Source: Pseudopyrenochaeta lycopersici
Taxonomy: Eukaryota; Ascomycota; Dothideomycetes; Pleosporales; Pseudopyrenochaetaceae
NCBI GenBank assembly: GCA_003313425.1
Contig: NHZP01000017.1
Coordinates: 992,001-1,056,000 of the forward strand
Direction of reading: 5' to 3'
Length of the DNA: 64,000 bases
Below are positions 47,150 through 57,407 of the stretch, piece after piece (positions within the stretch are counted from its first letter, which is position 1; every line of letters begins with the position of its first letter). The notes below the pieces were generated by a model, which saw only the letters and a list, made by a program, of their open reading frames with translations, made no database searches and was not told the origin of the DNA. The position numbers and the translations under genes were made by a program.

Positions 47150-48690
47150 ATGGTCCCACTGTACCCAACTCCGTCAAAATCACATTCAAGAATGCCAGAA
47201 ACTATACGCCTCAGTGACAGGAAAGCACTTGGTGCTGGAACCCACACAATGGATGAAGCCACAACGAACTCCTTCGAGAACACAATTGCAACAAGGCGGT
47301 TCACGGGCTCTGCACTTGAATCACTCCTAGAAGACTCATTCATCGCCTCTCAGCCACCTTACCGGGTAATCCAATCACATTTATCGTTTGACAACACCTC
47401 CAACTTCTGGTGGAGCGTTACAGCATCAGCTTTGAGCAAACTCATGAGCAGGGCCGCCTACCCTCTTGACCTGCACTACAAAAACCTCGCATTCTATCAC
47501 GATATTGTCCTCCGCGGATATGGTCCAATTCCTTCAAGGGCAGACAAAAGAGGATGGAATGCAACTGTTGCTCATGACGGCTCGCCATTCGAGCCTTCGT
47601 GGACCCTGAAAACAACGGGTTCGTCCAAGGAGTCGGTGATACGCTTCACAATTGAGCCAAACAATGCATATTCAGCTTCGGCGCGAGATCCACTTAATCA
47701 AAAGCCGACTGAGGATCTTATCGCCCGTGCCGCTGCAGCAGACCCGACTTTTGATACAACTGTATTTGAGTACCTAAAAGCTGCACTTTTCTTTGATGAT
47801 GACGAGGCTGCAAGGCTGAGGAGCGAGAATCCAGAGCATCTCGCACCCCAATCCTACCTTGCTTTCGATTTCGAAAAAGACGGTAAGATACTCGGAAAGC
47901 TCAGTTTATTCCTGTTCTGGAAGGCCAAACAAACGGGGCAGTCACCAAGGGAGATTGCGTTTAATCTCATGATTGGTATCCCCGTCATCGGCCCATTGTT
48001 CAAGGAAGCACTGCACACCTGGGAAAGGTGCCTGAAAGATTTTCCAGAAGAGTTTGGCGGAGAGCCAAGGGTGGAATGCATAGGGTTTGATCTTCTTCAG
48101 CCAAGCCAGGGCTCCAGGATCAAGCCATACATGCGCTTGTGGAGGACCTCCTTCAACGCAGTCGCCCACTTCTATACTCTAGGCGGAGTGCTGCAAGACT
48201 CCACCACCCTCAAAGGCCTCGAACTGTTGAAACGATTCTGGCATATTGTATGCGGCATCGAAGATGGTACGGACTTTGGTGAAAAAGAAGTCCCAATCCT
48301 GCACGAAGGCTGGGCGGACATAATCGTGAACTGGGAGTTTAAGCCTGGCGAGGCGCTGCCAAGGCCCAAGTTCTACATGCCAATCTGGAAGTGGATACCA
48401 ACCGAACTTGATGTGTGTGAGCGTTTGAATGAGTATTGGAGGACGGTCGGATGGAATCAACAAGCTGAGTCTTACACTCAAGACTGGCAAGAGACTTTGT
48501 AAGTTGCGTGCTACTCAAAGCTATTGCTCGTATGCTGCTGACAAAGTAAAGCCCATGGCTCAACAGCTCAGGATACGGAGGAATGAATTATGTTTCGTTT
48601 GCGTACAAGGATGATGGGACAGGATTGTACATGACTTTGTATTTTTCTCCAAAGGTGCACACAGCAGTGGGGAAAATGGGGCTGTCGTAA
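47150..48690 (+). CDS. DMATS-type aromatic prenyltransferase
   Basis: Two-exon model: 47150..48498 and 48567..48690, 490 residues (476 if the second ATG at 47192 is used). The last exon restores the usual C-terminal strand (NYVSFAYKDDGTG, LYMTLYFSP). This is the ABBA-fold family that transfers dimethylallyl or longer prenyl groups to indoles, tyrosine-type compounds or other aromatics, without the DDxxD motif. Seen: the N-terminal WWSVTAS block, the base Glu148 in DGSPFEPSW, the diphosphate-binding Arg165 (VIRFTIEP), Lys/Tyr shields in GKLSLFLFWKAK and RIKPYMRLW, and YTLGGVLQD. All expected blocks are present and the gene looks intact. It is divergent from the PKS, 3.2 kb away. The substrate cannot be read from sequence. 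Confidence 0.9.
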
Positions 48691-49001
48691 ATCATTGTGA
48701 AATAGCAGAACTAAGAAGAGGCTGTATGGTAGTCGTTAGGAGATGATTTTGATGCATTTTGTACAGATCCCAATGCAAGTCGGTAGATCGAGACCGACCA
48801 CGTCGCTAGAGCGCCAGAGCATGTGTAGACGCGCGAGTAGAAACCAACTTATCACTGAGTTGGGCATGTGTCTCAGGCATCCAGCCTGCGCGTTTGCCCT
48901 TCGGGACGCCCGATATCACCAAGGTATCGCCGACAGAATTTCAGCCCATCTTCGCATGCATCATTCGGCATTATTCGGCGTCATGCGGCAATAGCCGAGT
49001 A
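48691..49001. other. convergent 3' spacer
   Basis: Between the DMATS gene and the leftward F-box-like gene. Nothing recognised. Confidence 0.5.
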
Positions 49002-50273
49002 TCAAACCGCGTCAATATTGATAGATATTAGGTCGCTCTCAGAATCGCACGCGGAAATGAGATCATCAAGCATGACAAACATCGCACGCTCTGCCTTTAC
49101 TGCGTCCAGTGTGATCTTGAGACGCTCCTTGTCGCGACGTCGAAAAAGCACGGGGTTTTTGCTGCCTTCGAGAGACGCCAGTCGTAAACACTGTAGTTGT
49201 TTTACTTGTTTCAATGATATCCACAGAGCAGGCCAACTCCCCGTGAGAAGTCGGATGTCGGAAAAGACAAGCTGACACAAGGATCCATCATGAGCTTTCA
49301 CAAATGCTGCCAAATCCTCTTCATGAAGCGAGCAGTTGACGAGCTGAAAGGACTGGAGCCGCGACATTCGACACGATAGTGCTAACGAGTGAACAACGGC
49401 TGCGCTGTAGTGAGAAATGCGATTGTTACGATCCAAGCTCAAAGCTAGGCTCTTGATCAAAGGCGCGGTAGCGATTAGGTTGCTGAGTCCATTTTCCCAA
49501 CCAGGGATACGGGCGTCGCCATTGTAAGCCGTAACCATGGATAGGGTAAGCGATTCAAGATTCAAGAAACGATGATGCAATGCCTGGAGTGACTGATAAG
49601 GTAGTTGCCATGTCGGATATGGCAAATTAGCGCATTTACGCAGCGTAGTCGTTCTCTTCCCCTTGGCCATGCTGAATTCCTTCAGCTCGATTTCGCTCTT
49701 TATTATGGCGTCTAACACGGCCTGAAAGCACTTGGAGCGAAACAGCTGGTCGCCCTCGGGCATTGTGGTCGAGCGCCACCCATATGGCTCACTGTGATGA
49801 GCGCGGAAGCGAATCGTTATCAGGCTGCTAAAGCCTCGTAAACAGCAAGTGAGGTGTTCGACAATGCATCTTGGATATTCGCTTTTAAGAACGTCATCGT
49901 ACAAGGTCGCCTCTTGAGTGGTGTCTTCTGGCCTGACGCCAGGTATCCTGGGGAATCGCTTTGGGGCTGGAAATTTTCCCACACGACTGATCGTGTTCAA
50001 TAACTTGTAGTCGCGATGATTAAGAAGCCGGATATCAACTACAGTAACAACATTCGAGAGGTATTGGTGGGTCGAGATATGATGCAGGCGATTGAGTGAG
50101 GCTGAGCCGAGGGTAGTTGTCAACTCAGAGAAGTAATTTTTGGCGTATGTTGAGAAGCTTAGTAGGCTCAATTGCCGTGAGGTGAGACGGAGAGCATTGT
50201 ATGCTAATAGGTCGAGTTCACTTGCGATGATGTCGAATACCTCGACGGGGAGGTATTCAATGGGTGCGACCAT
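49002..50273 (-). CDS. F-box-like protein with leucine-rich C-terminal part
   Basis: Single exon of 423 residues, read from the ATG at 50273. The N-terminus (IEYLPVEVFDIIASELDLLAYNALRLTSRQL) is a degenerate F-box: Leu-Pro at the start, regularly spaced Leu/Ile, and a Leu-Arg-Leu-Thr end. The rest has leucine-rich spacing without sharp LRR consensus (LESLTLSM, IKSLALSLDR, LQSFQLVNCSL, LQCLRLASLEG). In fungi such proteins recruit substrates to SCF ubiquitin ligases; the target is unknown. No signal peptide. It shares a 432-bp divergent upstream region with the next gene. Confidence 0.82.
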   Translation of the reverse strand: MVAPIEYLPVEVFDIIASELDLLAYNALRLTSRQLSLLSFSTYAKNYFSELTTTLGSASLNRLHHISTHQYLSNVVTVVDIRLLNHRDYKLLNTISRVGKFPAPKRFPRIPGVRPEDTTQEATLYDDVLKSEYPRCIVEHLTCCLRGFSSLITIRFRAHHSEPYGWRSTTMPEGDQLFRSKCFQAVLDAIIKSEIELKEFSMAKGKRTTTLRKCANLPYPTWQLPYQSLQALHHRFLNLESLTLSMVTAYNGDARIPGWENGLSNLIATAPLIKSLALSLDRNNRISHYSAAVVHSLALSCRMSRLQSFQLVNCSLHEEDLAAFVKAHDGSLCQLVFSDIRLLTGSWPALWISLKQVKQLQCLRLASLEGSKNPVLFRRRDKERLKITLDAVKAERAMFVMLDDLISACDSESDLISINIDAV

Positions 50274-50705
50274 CAATTCGCTGTAAGATCACAGCGCAAA
50301 AAACATACAGGTTACAGAAAAATCGTTAGAGCCAAGTCGTGGCCAAGTCACATGTTGGGCGAGACATGGAAGAGCGACGCTGACGTTTGGGAGGTGTGGC
50401 AGGCTGGAAGCACGAGGCCAGGTGGGTGCACAGACGCACATTTCCTAGAAGAAAGGCCATCTTCTCCAGCGTCAACCCCGCCAGCGGGACGACCACGACA
50501 CCCTTTCACCGCCCACATCACGCTCCTTTTTGAGTGAATAATACTCTCATTGTACATAGTAATAACCCAAGCGCCCAGTCAGACAGGCAGCCTTGTCCCT
50601 TCACCCAACGGCGGCTCAAAGCAGGTACCCAACTCCGCTTCGACTCACAGACAAGCGACAGAGACTTACACACTCAGGTAGTAATACGAAATTGCTACGG
50701 CAGGC
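50274..50705. other. divergent promoter region
   Basis: Upstream region of the F-box-like gene (leftward) and the HAPSTR1-like gene (rightward). Nothing else recognised. Confidence 0.5.
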
Positions 50706-51464
50706 ATGGACTCGATGCGAAGCCTCAATACATCTCTGCCAAAGACGAGGCGGCAGCCTGACGTGCATCAGTCCTTCCGTACCGCTGCATTGAACGTCAC
50801 AAATCTTTACAAGTCAGCGCTTGCCGACCTCGATAGAGCCCGCACCGATGGCTATCAGGAAGCCCTCGATGAACTTCTCGGCTTCCTGGACAAAGAGAAC
50901 TTGGGAGTGGGAGACGGAGAAGGCTGGCGGATACGGCAGTGGGCGACAGAGCGGCTGGCCGGAGCTTTGCCTAAGCAGTCGAGTAGCGACAGCGACGAGG
51001 ACTATTTGGATGAGAAGCGCGCCAGAAGCTCCTCGCCGATTATGGACCGCAACCTAACTCTAGAGGAGACCCACGCCCCGGCATCCGTAGTCGAAGTAGC
51101 ACAACGATCTGACTCTGCTCCCCCGCCAGTCCAGATGGAAGCCACGACTACTGAGGCTGACATGTCGCCCCTGCACCACGTCTTTCAGTTCTCTGCACCT
51201 CAGTCTTATCCTTCTGAATCCACAAACGACAACAGCATCAGCGATATGTCAGCCGCCGCTCGCCGTGCTTTCCCTACTCCCCGCCGACCTTTGAACCGGT
51301 CCTCCTCTCGGAACCTCCAGCGGTCCGCGGCTCAGAACCTCTTTCAACTGGGAAATGGTGCAGGGCAGAAACGAAGGCTCATGCAGGACTTCTTCAACGT
51401 GGACGGATTCAACGATCGACGAGACGGCTCCTCAGGTGGGTCAAAGCGAGGGCGCATGTCGTAA
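50706..51464 (+). CDS. HAPSTR1/C16orf72-like protein (DUF4588)
   Basis: Single exon of 252 residues. Residues about 25-65 carry the family-like helix block NVTNLYKSALADLDRARTDGYQEALDELLGF, similar to the N-terminal region of C16orf72/HAPSTR1 and its fungal DUF4588 relatives. Animal HAPSTR1 is nuclear and works with the HUWE1 ubiquitin ligase in stress responses; transfer of that role to fungi is inference. The middle and C-terminus are Ser/Pro/Arg-rich and likely disordered, with basic clusters (DEKRAR, QKRRLMQDFF, SKRGRMS) that could be nuclear signals. Confidence 0.72.
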   Translation: MDSMRSLNTSLPKTRRQPDVHQSFRTAALNVTNLYKSALADLDRARTDGYQEALDELLGFLDKENLGVGDGEGWRIRQWATERLAGALPKQSSSDSDEDYLDEKRARSSSPIMDRNLTLEETHAPASVVEVAQRSDSAPPPVQMEATTTEADMSPLHHVFQFSAPQSYPSESTNDNSISDMSAAARRAFPTPRRPLNRSSSRNLQRSAAQNLFQLGNGAGQKRRLMQDFFNVDGFNDRRDGSSGGSKRGRMS

Positions 51465-51997
51465 CAGCGGAATAGGCTATTGAACAGAGGAGAGTTCAAC
51501 ATACGGCTAAGTTGTATCGATGCTTCCAGTATGTGGCTGGACAAGCGGCGTTTCGATGAGATCATGACTTGTTTGCATCATACCCAGACGGCGCAGCGGG
51601 CGGGTAGATTCTTCATACATTCGGTAGGGCAGATTTATAGACGCATTGTGTGGTGTTAATGTTATACCTTCAAAGAGATACTTCTCTTTGTCAGTTTTTG
51701 AGGCATTCAAGATATCACATTGGCATTATTTGGACACTGGGGTGCAGAACAGCTAGGGGCGCAGTTAAAGGGGTTGATTTGGCAGTAGGTGTAACTGTAA
51801 TAGAGGCAGTGTACGAATCATACCGCTTGTATCTGGCCTGTGGCACGATGGTTGATGTACATATTTGCAGTGATGTTCACAGAAAATGTCAAGTGTGCTC
51901 GCAAAAAACGCCTTCGCTATGCATGTTGCCACTGCCTCGAAGCATGTGGTCTTTTATGAATTATACAATTCTCTGCAACCACTCTTTCTGCAAGTCA
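51465..51997. other. convergent 3' spacer
   Basis: Between the HAPSTR1-like gene and the leftward DUF4536 gene. Nothing recognised; some frames are present but without motifs. Confidence 0.5.
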
Positions 51998-52343
51998 TCA
52001 AGCAAACCAGCGATACACTCCCAGCCCCACCATGATGGCACTCGTCCCCGTTATAGCTGCTCTCCTACTGGCCATACCGAACATGCTTTTGCTAGCCCTT
52101 ATGGCGACTTCGTTGGCCTTGATCTGAGAGTGTCCAGAGACGTAGGTGAATGCGCCGAGACCGACAAAGGTCGCGCTGCCTGTCGACCATGTTAAAGCCG
52201 CATGTATACGAGTAGGGGTAGTGGGTGCAGCTGGCAGTGCCCTACGTACCGACTACTCGACAGGGCGTGCAGTCGTCGAATTGCGCCTTGTCTTGCTTGA
52301 GGGCCTCTTTGAAGGTTGGAGGATTAGGTGCTTGGTGCGCCAT
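51998..52343 (-). CDS. DUF4536 (DMAC1-like) small membrane protein
   Basis: Two-exon model: 52343..52250 and 52179..51998, 91 residues. The intron is GTACGT...GACAG, 70 bp. Each exon alone is short, so the gene is easy to miss, but the joined protein is convincing. It has a soluble start, then DDCTPCRVVG (Cys-x2-Cys), a first hydrophobic segment SATFVGLGAFTYVSG, a polar link HSQIKANEVAIRASKSMFGMASRRA, and a second hydrophobic segment AITGTSAIMVGLGVYRWF. This is the DUF4536 pattern of mitochondrial inner-membrane proteins such as DMAC1, an assembly factor of respiratory complex I. Complex I assembly here is inference. It is divergent from apm3 with 223 bp between the ATGs. Confidence 0.83.
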
Positions 52344-52566
52344 GGCTGCAGCGGGACTACAGGAACCTCAGGTGTGTGGTCATTTAGAACGCGACAAAGG
52401 TTTTGACCATGGGCGAAGTGAGAAGCGACGGCAACGCAGGGGTCCCTTGTCGCGCATTGCCTAAGCCTCACAGCTTGGGTCCCCGCCAAAACTTGCCCCA
52501 CCCCATATCAACCATCAACCTCACTTCTTGGCCAGGACATGGAGTTCAGTGGACATTTGAGGAAAC

Positions 52567-54342
52567 ATGAGCACAATAGAAGCCCTATACATCTTTGATG
52601 AGCACAAGTAAGCACAGCCATGTCGGTAAAGACCATGGCAGCTAACGGCCTGCAGCACACCACTCCTCGAGCATATATACACTGGCCGCCCTCCAGCCAG
52701 CAGCACGCTCCTGCCGCTCTTCCTCTCACACCCCGCTCCGTGCCCGTCGCTGATCTACCTCCCCCACATCAACCCGCCAACGCTGCTCTACTCCATCGTA
52801 CAAGACCAATTGCTCTTCTTGTGTCCCTGCTCCTCCGACACCGAGCCCCTCCAAGTGCTCGAATTCCTCCACCGCGTCGCAGATGTTCTAGAAGACTTCC
52901 TCGGCTCGCCTTTACTGGCCACCAAAATTGAAGCGAATTACGATGTCGTTGCGCAATTACTGAATGAGATGGTAGATGGCGGTATCATCGCGTGCACAGA
53001 ACCAAATGCGCTGCGCGATGTCGTCGACGCCCCCAACTTCATCAAGAGTCTGCTGGGCGGAGTGGGACTACCGAGCTCAACACCCAGCTCCTTGACCCCT
53101 TCAGCAACTCCGTTTTCGCTGGCTGCACGGCCCAGCCCTCGATTAGGGCCAATGAATACATCGCAGACGACTTCGCCCGTGCCCTGGCGCAGGGCAAATG
53201 TACGCCATACGAGTAATGAGATGTATGTAGATATTGTCGAATCGTTGAACGTTACAATGTCGCCGTCTGGACGCCCGCTTTCCGCGATTGCCAACGGGAC
53301 CATTGCATTCACCGCCAAGGTGTCTGGCGTGCCCGATCTATTACTCCAGCTCGGGTGTCCGGGTGGCATACAAAACGCTGTATCACTACCTGTCTTCCAT
53401 CCATGTGTCAGGTTAAATAGATGGAAGGAACGGCCTGGTGAGCTTTCGTTTGTTCCGCCAGATGGCCGCTTTGTCTTAGCTGGCTACGAAGTCGACCTCC
53501 TCGGACCCACAGCACTCGACTCGTTCTCGACGTCAACATCAGCAAAGTCATCACCAAAGCTTAACATTCCTGCGACTGTCTCTGTTTGCCCATCACTCGG
53601 GCCCACAGGCTCAGAGTTCGAGGTGCGGTTGCAACTTAATCCACGTTTTACTGGCAAACTAGCGAATCCTCATCAAAGTACCGCAACCGCTAAAGGAGGG
53701 CTTGGTGGAGGCTTAGGCCGAGGTATGGGCGCTCCAGGGTTCTCTGCCTCTGGCACCACAGCAGCGCCTGCCATTGAGGAAATGGTCGTCTACGTCCCAC
53801 TTCCCTCTGGAGTCCAGAATATTACAGATCTAAGAGTTGCACGAGGCACAGGAGATGCAGGCTATGCCCCTGGCGACCGAAGTATAGAATGGCGGATAAG
53901 CACTCGAGAGATTGGCATCCTCATGTCTCAAGACCGTGGCGGTGGCATTGGCGCAGCAGCAACGCTTCGTGGTACGGTTATCGGGCAAGAAGACGAATCA
54001 CTAGATCCGCTCGACAACAGCGGATCAGTCTCTCTCACAACCAGCACCTACGACTACGATGAAGACCCGTCTTCCTCCTATCAAGCCCGTACAGAGATCC
54101 AAGGTAAAAGCCGGGATCAAAGTTCGGACACCGATGCGAAGAGGATCAAGCTGAACAAGGTCCTCATGCCGTCATGCGCCACAGTAAGCTTCTCGGTCAA
54201 AGGCTGGTTGCCTAGCGGTATCAAGGTTGAAAGCTTGAATGTTGATCAGAAGAGGAGCAAAGGATTAGGTACTGGAGTGACGCCGTACAAAGGCGTCAAG
54301 TACCTTTGTGTTAGTAGACAAGGAGTGGAATGTAGATGTTAG
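52567..54342 (+). CDS. apm3: AP-3 adaptor complex mu subunit
   Basis: Model: 52567..52607 and 52656..54342, 575 residues; the small first exon (13 codons) joins to give ALYIFDEHNTPLLEH, the family N-terminus. Residues 1-140 form the longin-like mu N-terminal domain (VQDQLLFLCP, LEFLHRVADVLEDFLG, ATKIEANYDVVAQLLNEM). The mu homology domain starts at about 200 (RRANVRHTSNEMYVDIVESLNV) and contains KVSGVPDLLLQL, FHPCVRLNRWKERPGELSF and the C-terminal PYKGVKYLCVSRQG. A Ser/Pro-rich linker separates the two, and Gly/Ser-rich loops occur inside the mu homology domain. AP-3 carries cargo from Golgi or endosomes to the vacuole and binds tyrosine-type sorting signals through this subunit. The C-terminus is one Cys away from the usual form but intact. 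Confidence 0.9.
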
Positions 54343-54605
54343 CGTAAGTGACTATTACGTGGAATTACAGCCTATCACGGTAGATAATGGTCTCTCACGT
54401 TCGAGAATTCACGGACCAAATAAGACATTTTCACCAAAGTCGGTCTCGCTGTAGTCCTCCAACACACCACCTATGCGATAGACACATTCACTCTACCCTT
54501 TCCCCCCGTATATCCTCTCCTTCAAGATCTAACATCCTCCTATGACAGACTATCAAATTCTACGCATACCATTATCAGGTCAGCAATCGGCTGGACCACG
54601 CTCTT

Positions 54606-54860
54606 CTATGTTTTCTCGTCGAGCCGCTTCTTACGTAGAGATTTGTTCGGAGTGCGTTGCCTTTCTGCATCTACTGTTTGGTGGTGGGTTTCTCGATGAC
54701 GAAGTAGCGTGATGACAATGCTGAGGAGGGTGAAGACGACTGCGGTAACGGGTATTATGACAGCCATACGAATTTCGAAAGGTGTAAAGGGTATGCTGAA
54801 AGGTTGAGGAAGTGAATCGGACGCCATGATGATTGGCGAGGGTTGTATCTCGCTATTCAT
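54606..54860 (-). CDS. small single-pass membrane protein (tentative)
   Basis: Single exon of 84 residues from the ATG at 54860; nine further codons run upstream to a GTG. One hydrophobic helix (RMAVIIPVTAVVFTLLSIVITLL) near residues 32-54 is followed by a basic tail with His and Lys/Arg (LRHRE, NKSLRKKRLDEK), which suggests a cytosolic C-terminus. No family recognised. It converges with apm3, with 263 bp between the stops, and in the absence of homology evidence it could be spurious. Confidence 0.4.
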   Translation of the reverse strand: MNSEIQPSPIIMASDSLPQPFSIPFTPFEIRMAVIIPVTAVVFTLLSIVITLLRHRETHHQTVDAERQRTPNKSLRKKRLDEKT

Positions 54861-55459
54861 TGGAGCTAGCTTGAGAGATGATGACACTCTGGATTAACGA
54901 CAAAATTCCGGTGATCGTAATATCAGACGTGCATATGGTATTTGATGGATTAAGATAATAACAAGAATGATTTACCTGGGAGATTAATCACCCTCTTATC
55001 GTTCACGCCTGGTGTTCGCGCAAGAGACGGTCATTGGCAGGCTCGGCCATAACATGAGACGCTGTCGATGCGTTTCGAGTTTGACCACAATTTACCTTGC
55101 GCCTGTGATAGTGCCTCACCTTATTTCCAGCCATGTGATTGGATATCATTGTGTGCATTGCGGGGAAGCTTGCATCAACCTGGCAGTAGATGCTGGGTTG
55201 GTACTGGGACAGAAAGCAACGCGCAGGAGGGAAGAAGGTTTGCGCAGGACTTGACTACAGCCTAGAGACAACCACTGCGTCCAAAAATGACATTGTGTGC
55301 GTTTTGTGGTGATAGCGGGAATCCACGATGTGCAGCTTAATAACTTCGCGACTCTATTCGCAGCTCGTTGTTGAGCGGACATTTACATTTGCACCAAGGT
55401 GCCCAGCTTCTCACGACCCTCATGACCAGTAATAACTTGCTCTCCGTCACCTCGAAAAC
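54861..55459. other. intergenic region
   Basis: Upstream side of the small membrane protein and 3' side of the LURP-one-related gene. Frames on both strands, none with motifs or convincing splice partners. Confidence 0.45.
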
Positions 55460-56282
55460 TTATTTCTCATTGTTCTTCTCGTCGAGACAGATGCACAATG
55501 CCGCTATCAATGCCATGTCAACTCCGGGAGCGACTTGCACGCCGTAAGTCTGCTGGTCAAAGAAGATGTCCTTTCCGCTAAGAAGTTTGCGGTCTATCCG
55601 TGCTACTACGACACCTACATAGCGTTAGATGGTGGGTAGATCTTTGGGGTGCCAGTTGGGAACCATGTTGCGACAGATCGCAGAAGATGAGGATGGACAA
55701 AGCATGGGTATTGAAAGACACGATCAAAGTTGAACATACCGCCTTGGGCTTCATCGATAATATCAGCCGTAGTATCAAAAAAGTTTCCCCGCATGGTCAG
55801 CGCCTCCTGCTTCCCATTTTGCGAAGTAAATGTCGCGGTGGCTTTGCTGCCTATCACTGCGAATCCCGTCAATACAAAGTTATCAAGCTGCTTGTTACAG
55901 CCTTGTGCCTCTCTGCTCGTGCCTACTCCAATCTACGACCCCTTCTCGCGAGACAAAAGAACTTACGTTTGAAACTACTCTTAATCTCTAGGAGCTTTTC
56001 TTTTGAGGGGCTCTCTACCACATAAGTTGCATGTAGATGAAGATGCTCTTTGACGATGCTGAACAAGTGGTTGCCCTGCATATCGCTGACTTTCTTCCGT
56101 CCTGAAATGGACATGACTTTGCCTTCGACTTGCAGAATGGGTGTCCCATTCGCAAGTTTGATGGAGAAGCTATCGCCGGTGAGCGAGAGTACCTTCTCTT
56201 TCAAAACGATGGTTTCAGGCCCGGCAGCAAAGAATTGCGGGAATATGCCGATGGGCTGAGGAACTTGTGGGATGGTAGCCAT
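55460..56282 (-). CDS. LURP-one-related (DUF567) protein
   Basis: Three-exon model: 56282..55967, 55856..55740, 55614..55460, 195 residues. The introns are longer than elsewhere in the window (110 and 124 bp). The joined protein has the LOR beta-barrel pattern: FFAAGPETIVLKEK, LTGDSFSIKLANGTPILQVEGKVMSIS, RKKVSDMQGNHLFSIVKEH, then ATATFTSQNGKQEALTMRGNFFD, VVVARIDRKL and TYGVQVAPGVDMALIAALCICLDE, the last being the family's buried C-terminal helix. LURP-one proteins resemble tubby and phospholipid scramblases; plant members act in pathogen defence, and the fungal role is unknown. The 5' part lies just downstream of a clear ATG. Confidence 0.87.
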
Positions 56283-57407
56283 ATCAATAAATGGGTGTGT
56301 TAAAAGGCTGCAAGTATGTGGTTGATGTGAATAAATACAAGTGGTGACAATGAGCGTCAGGAGGGAAGGTGTTGGGTGTTGCAATGTGTTTGTATCAGCA
56401 AGAAATTAGACGACGCCTTTCGTCACTCGTGACGCAGTGTTGTGTATACAACCGAGTGTGGGAGTACAGCTGCGGCTATGCTTGAACTTAGCCGGGGGAT
56501 CGTCGTAGCATAGACTATTTGCAAGCGCCAATCATAAGCTGGAAGATGGTGACCGTTGGTGTGTCAAGTTTCGCGGAGGCGGATGGGCTTCGATGATTCG
56601 CTGACGAACCGTTCCAAACGGCGAAAGGAACGATCAGAAGGTGCTCCGCCTTGTGCCAAGAATGCACTCCTTACGTCAGAGTTGTTCAGGTAGTGATTGT
56701 ACCCTATCAGCTCTTGGCTGTTACAGATGCTGATCCCATAGTACATGCTGAAGATCGATCCAGTTGAATTAGCATAGCCACGCCCTTTTGCAACAAGTAA
56801 GGGTCATAGCATAGTAGTATCAATGTAGTCGAGATAACGTTGAAGGAGACCAACTTTTGACCATTCACAGATTAAGCACTTATACTCCTACACTGACGCC
56901 AAGATATCTTCAAAGAAGACTCCCAGCTCCAGACCCCCTTTGCTGGCCCATTCCAATATATAATTAACGAACATGGCGACCATATGCACAAATGCGTTTC
57001 TCCATCTGCAAGGCAGAGCCTCAAGAGAGCAGTATCAAAATATGTACACGACGATCAGGCTGCATATGAACACGGTCGGTGCAATGGAGAGTCGTCCATG
57101 ACAAGCGACCTAGGGTATGAAACACGCGCCGCATCCAATCTGGCGTGCCGTAGAAGAAGTGAACCCAAGAACAAGCAATGAAGATCAACAAGACATTAGC
57201 TCAGAGTCGCCGTAATGCGCTCGGATTAAGGACAGTATGTGGTGAGTGTTGAGACAGTGTCGAGCGGCTTCAGGGGGTATACAAAATGAGGCCGCCGAGA
57301 GATGCTAGGTAGTGGAAACAATGTGAGACGGTTCTACGCACGTGCATGCGTGTCGTTAGATAGAAACAAGGGTTGGAGCGACAGTAAGAAGAGTAAGAGG
57401 AATTCGT
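56283..57407. other. intergenic region
   Basis: About 1.1 kb without a supported gene. A 60-codon leftward frame at 56564-56746 looks protein-like but has no motif and no partner exon. The right end is the 3' side of the next gene. Confidence 0.45.
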
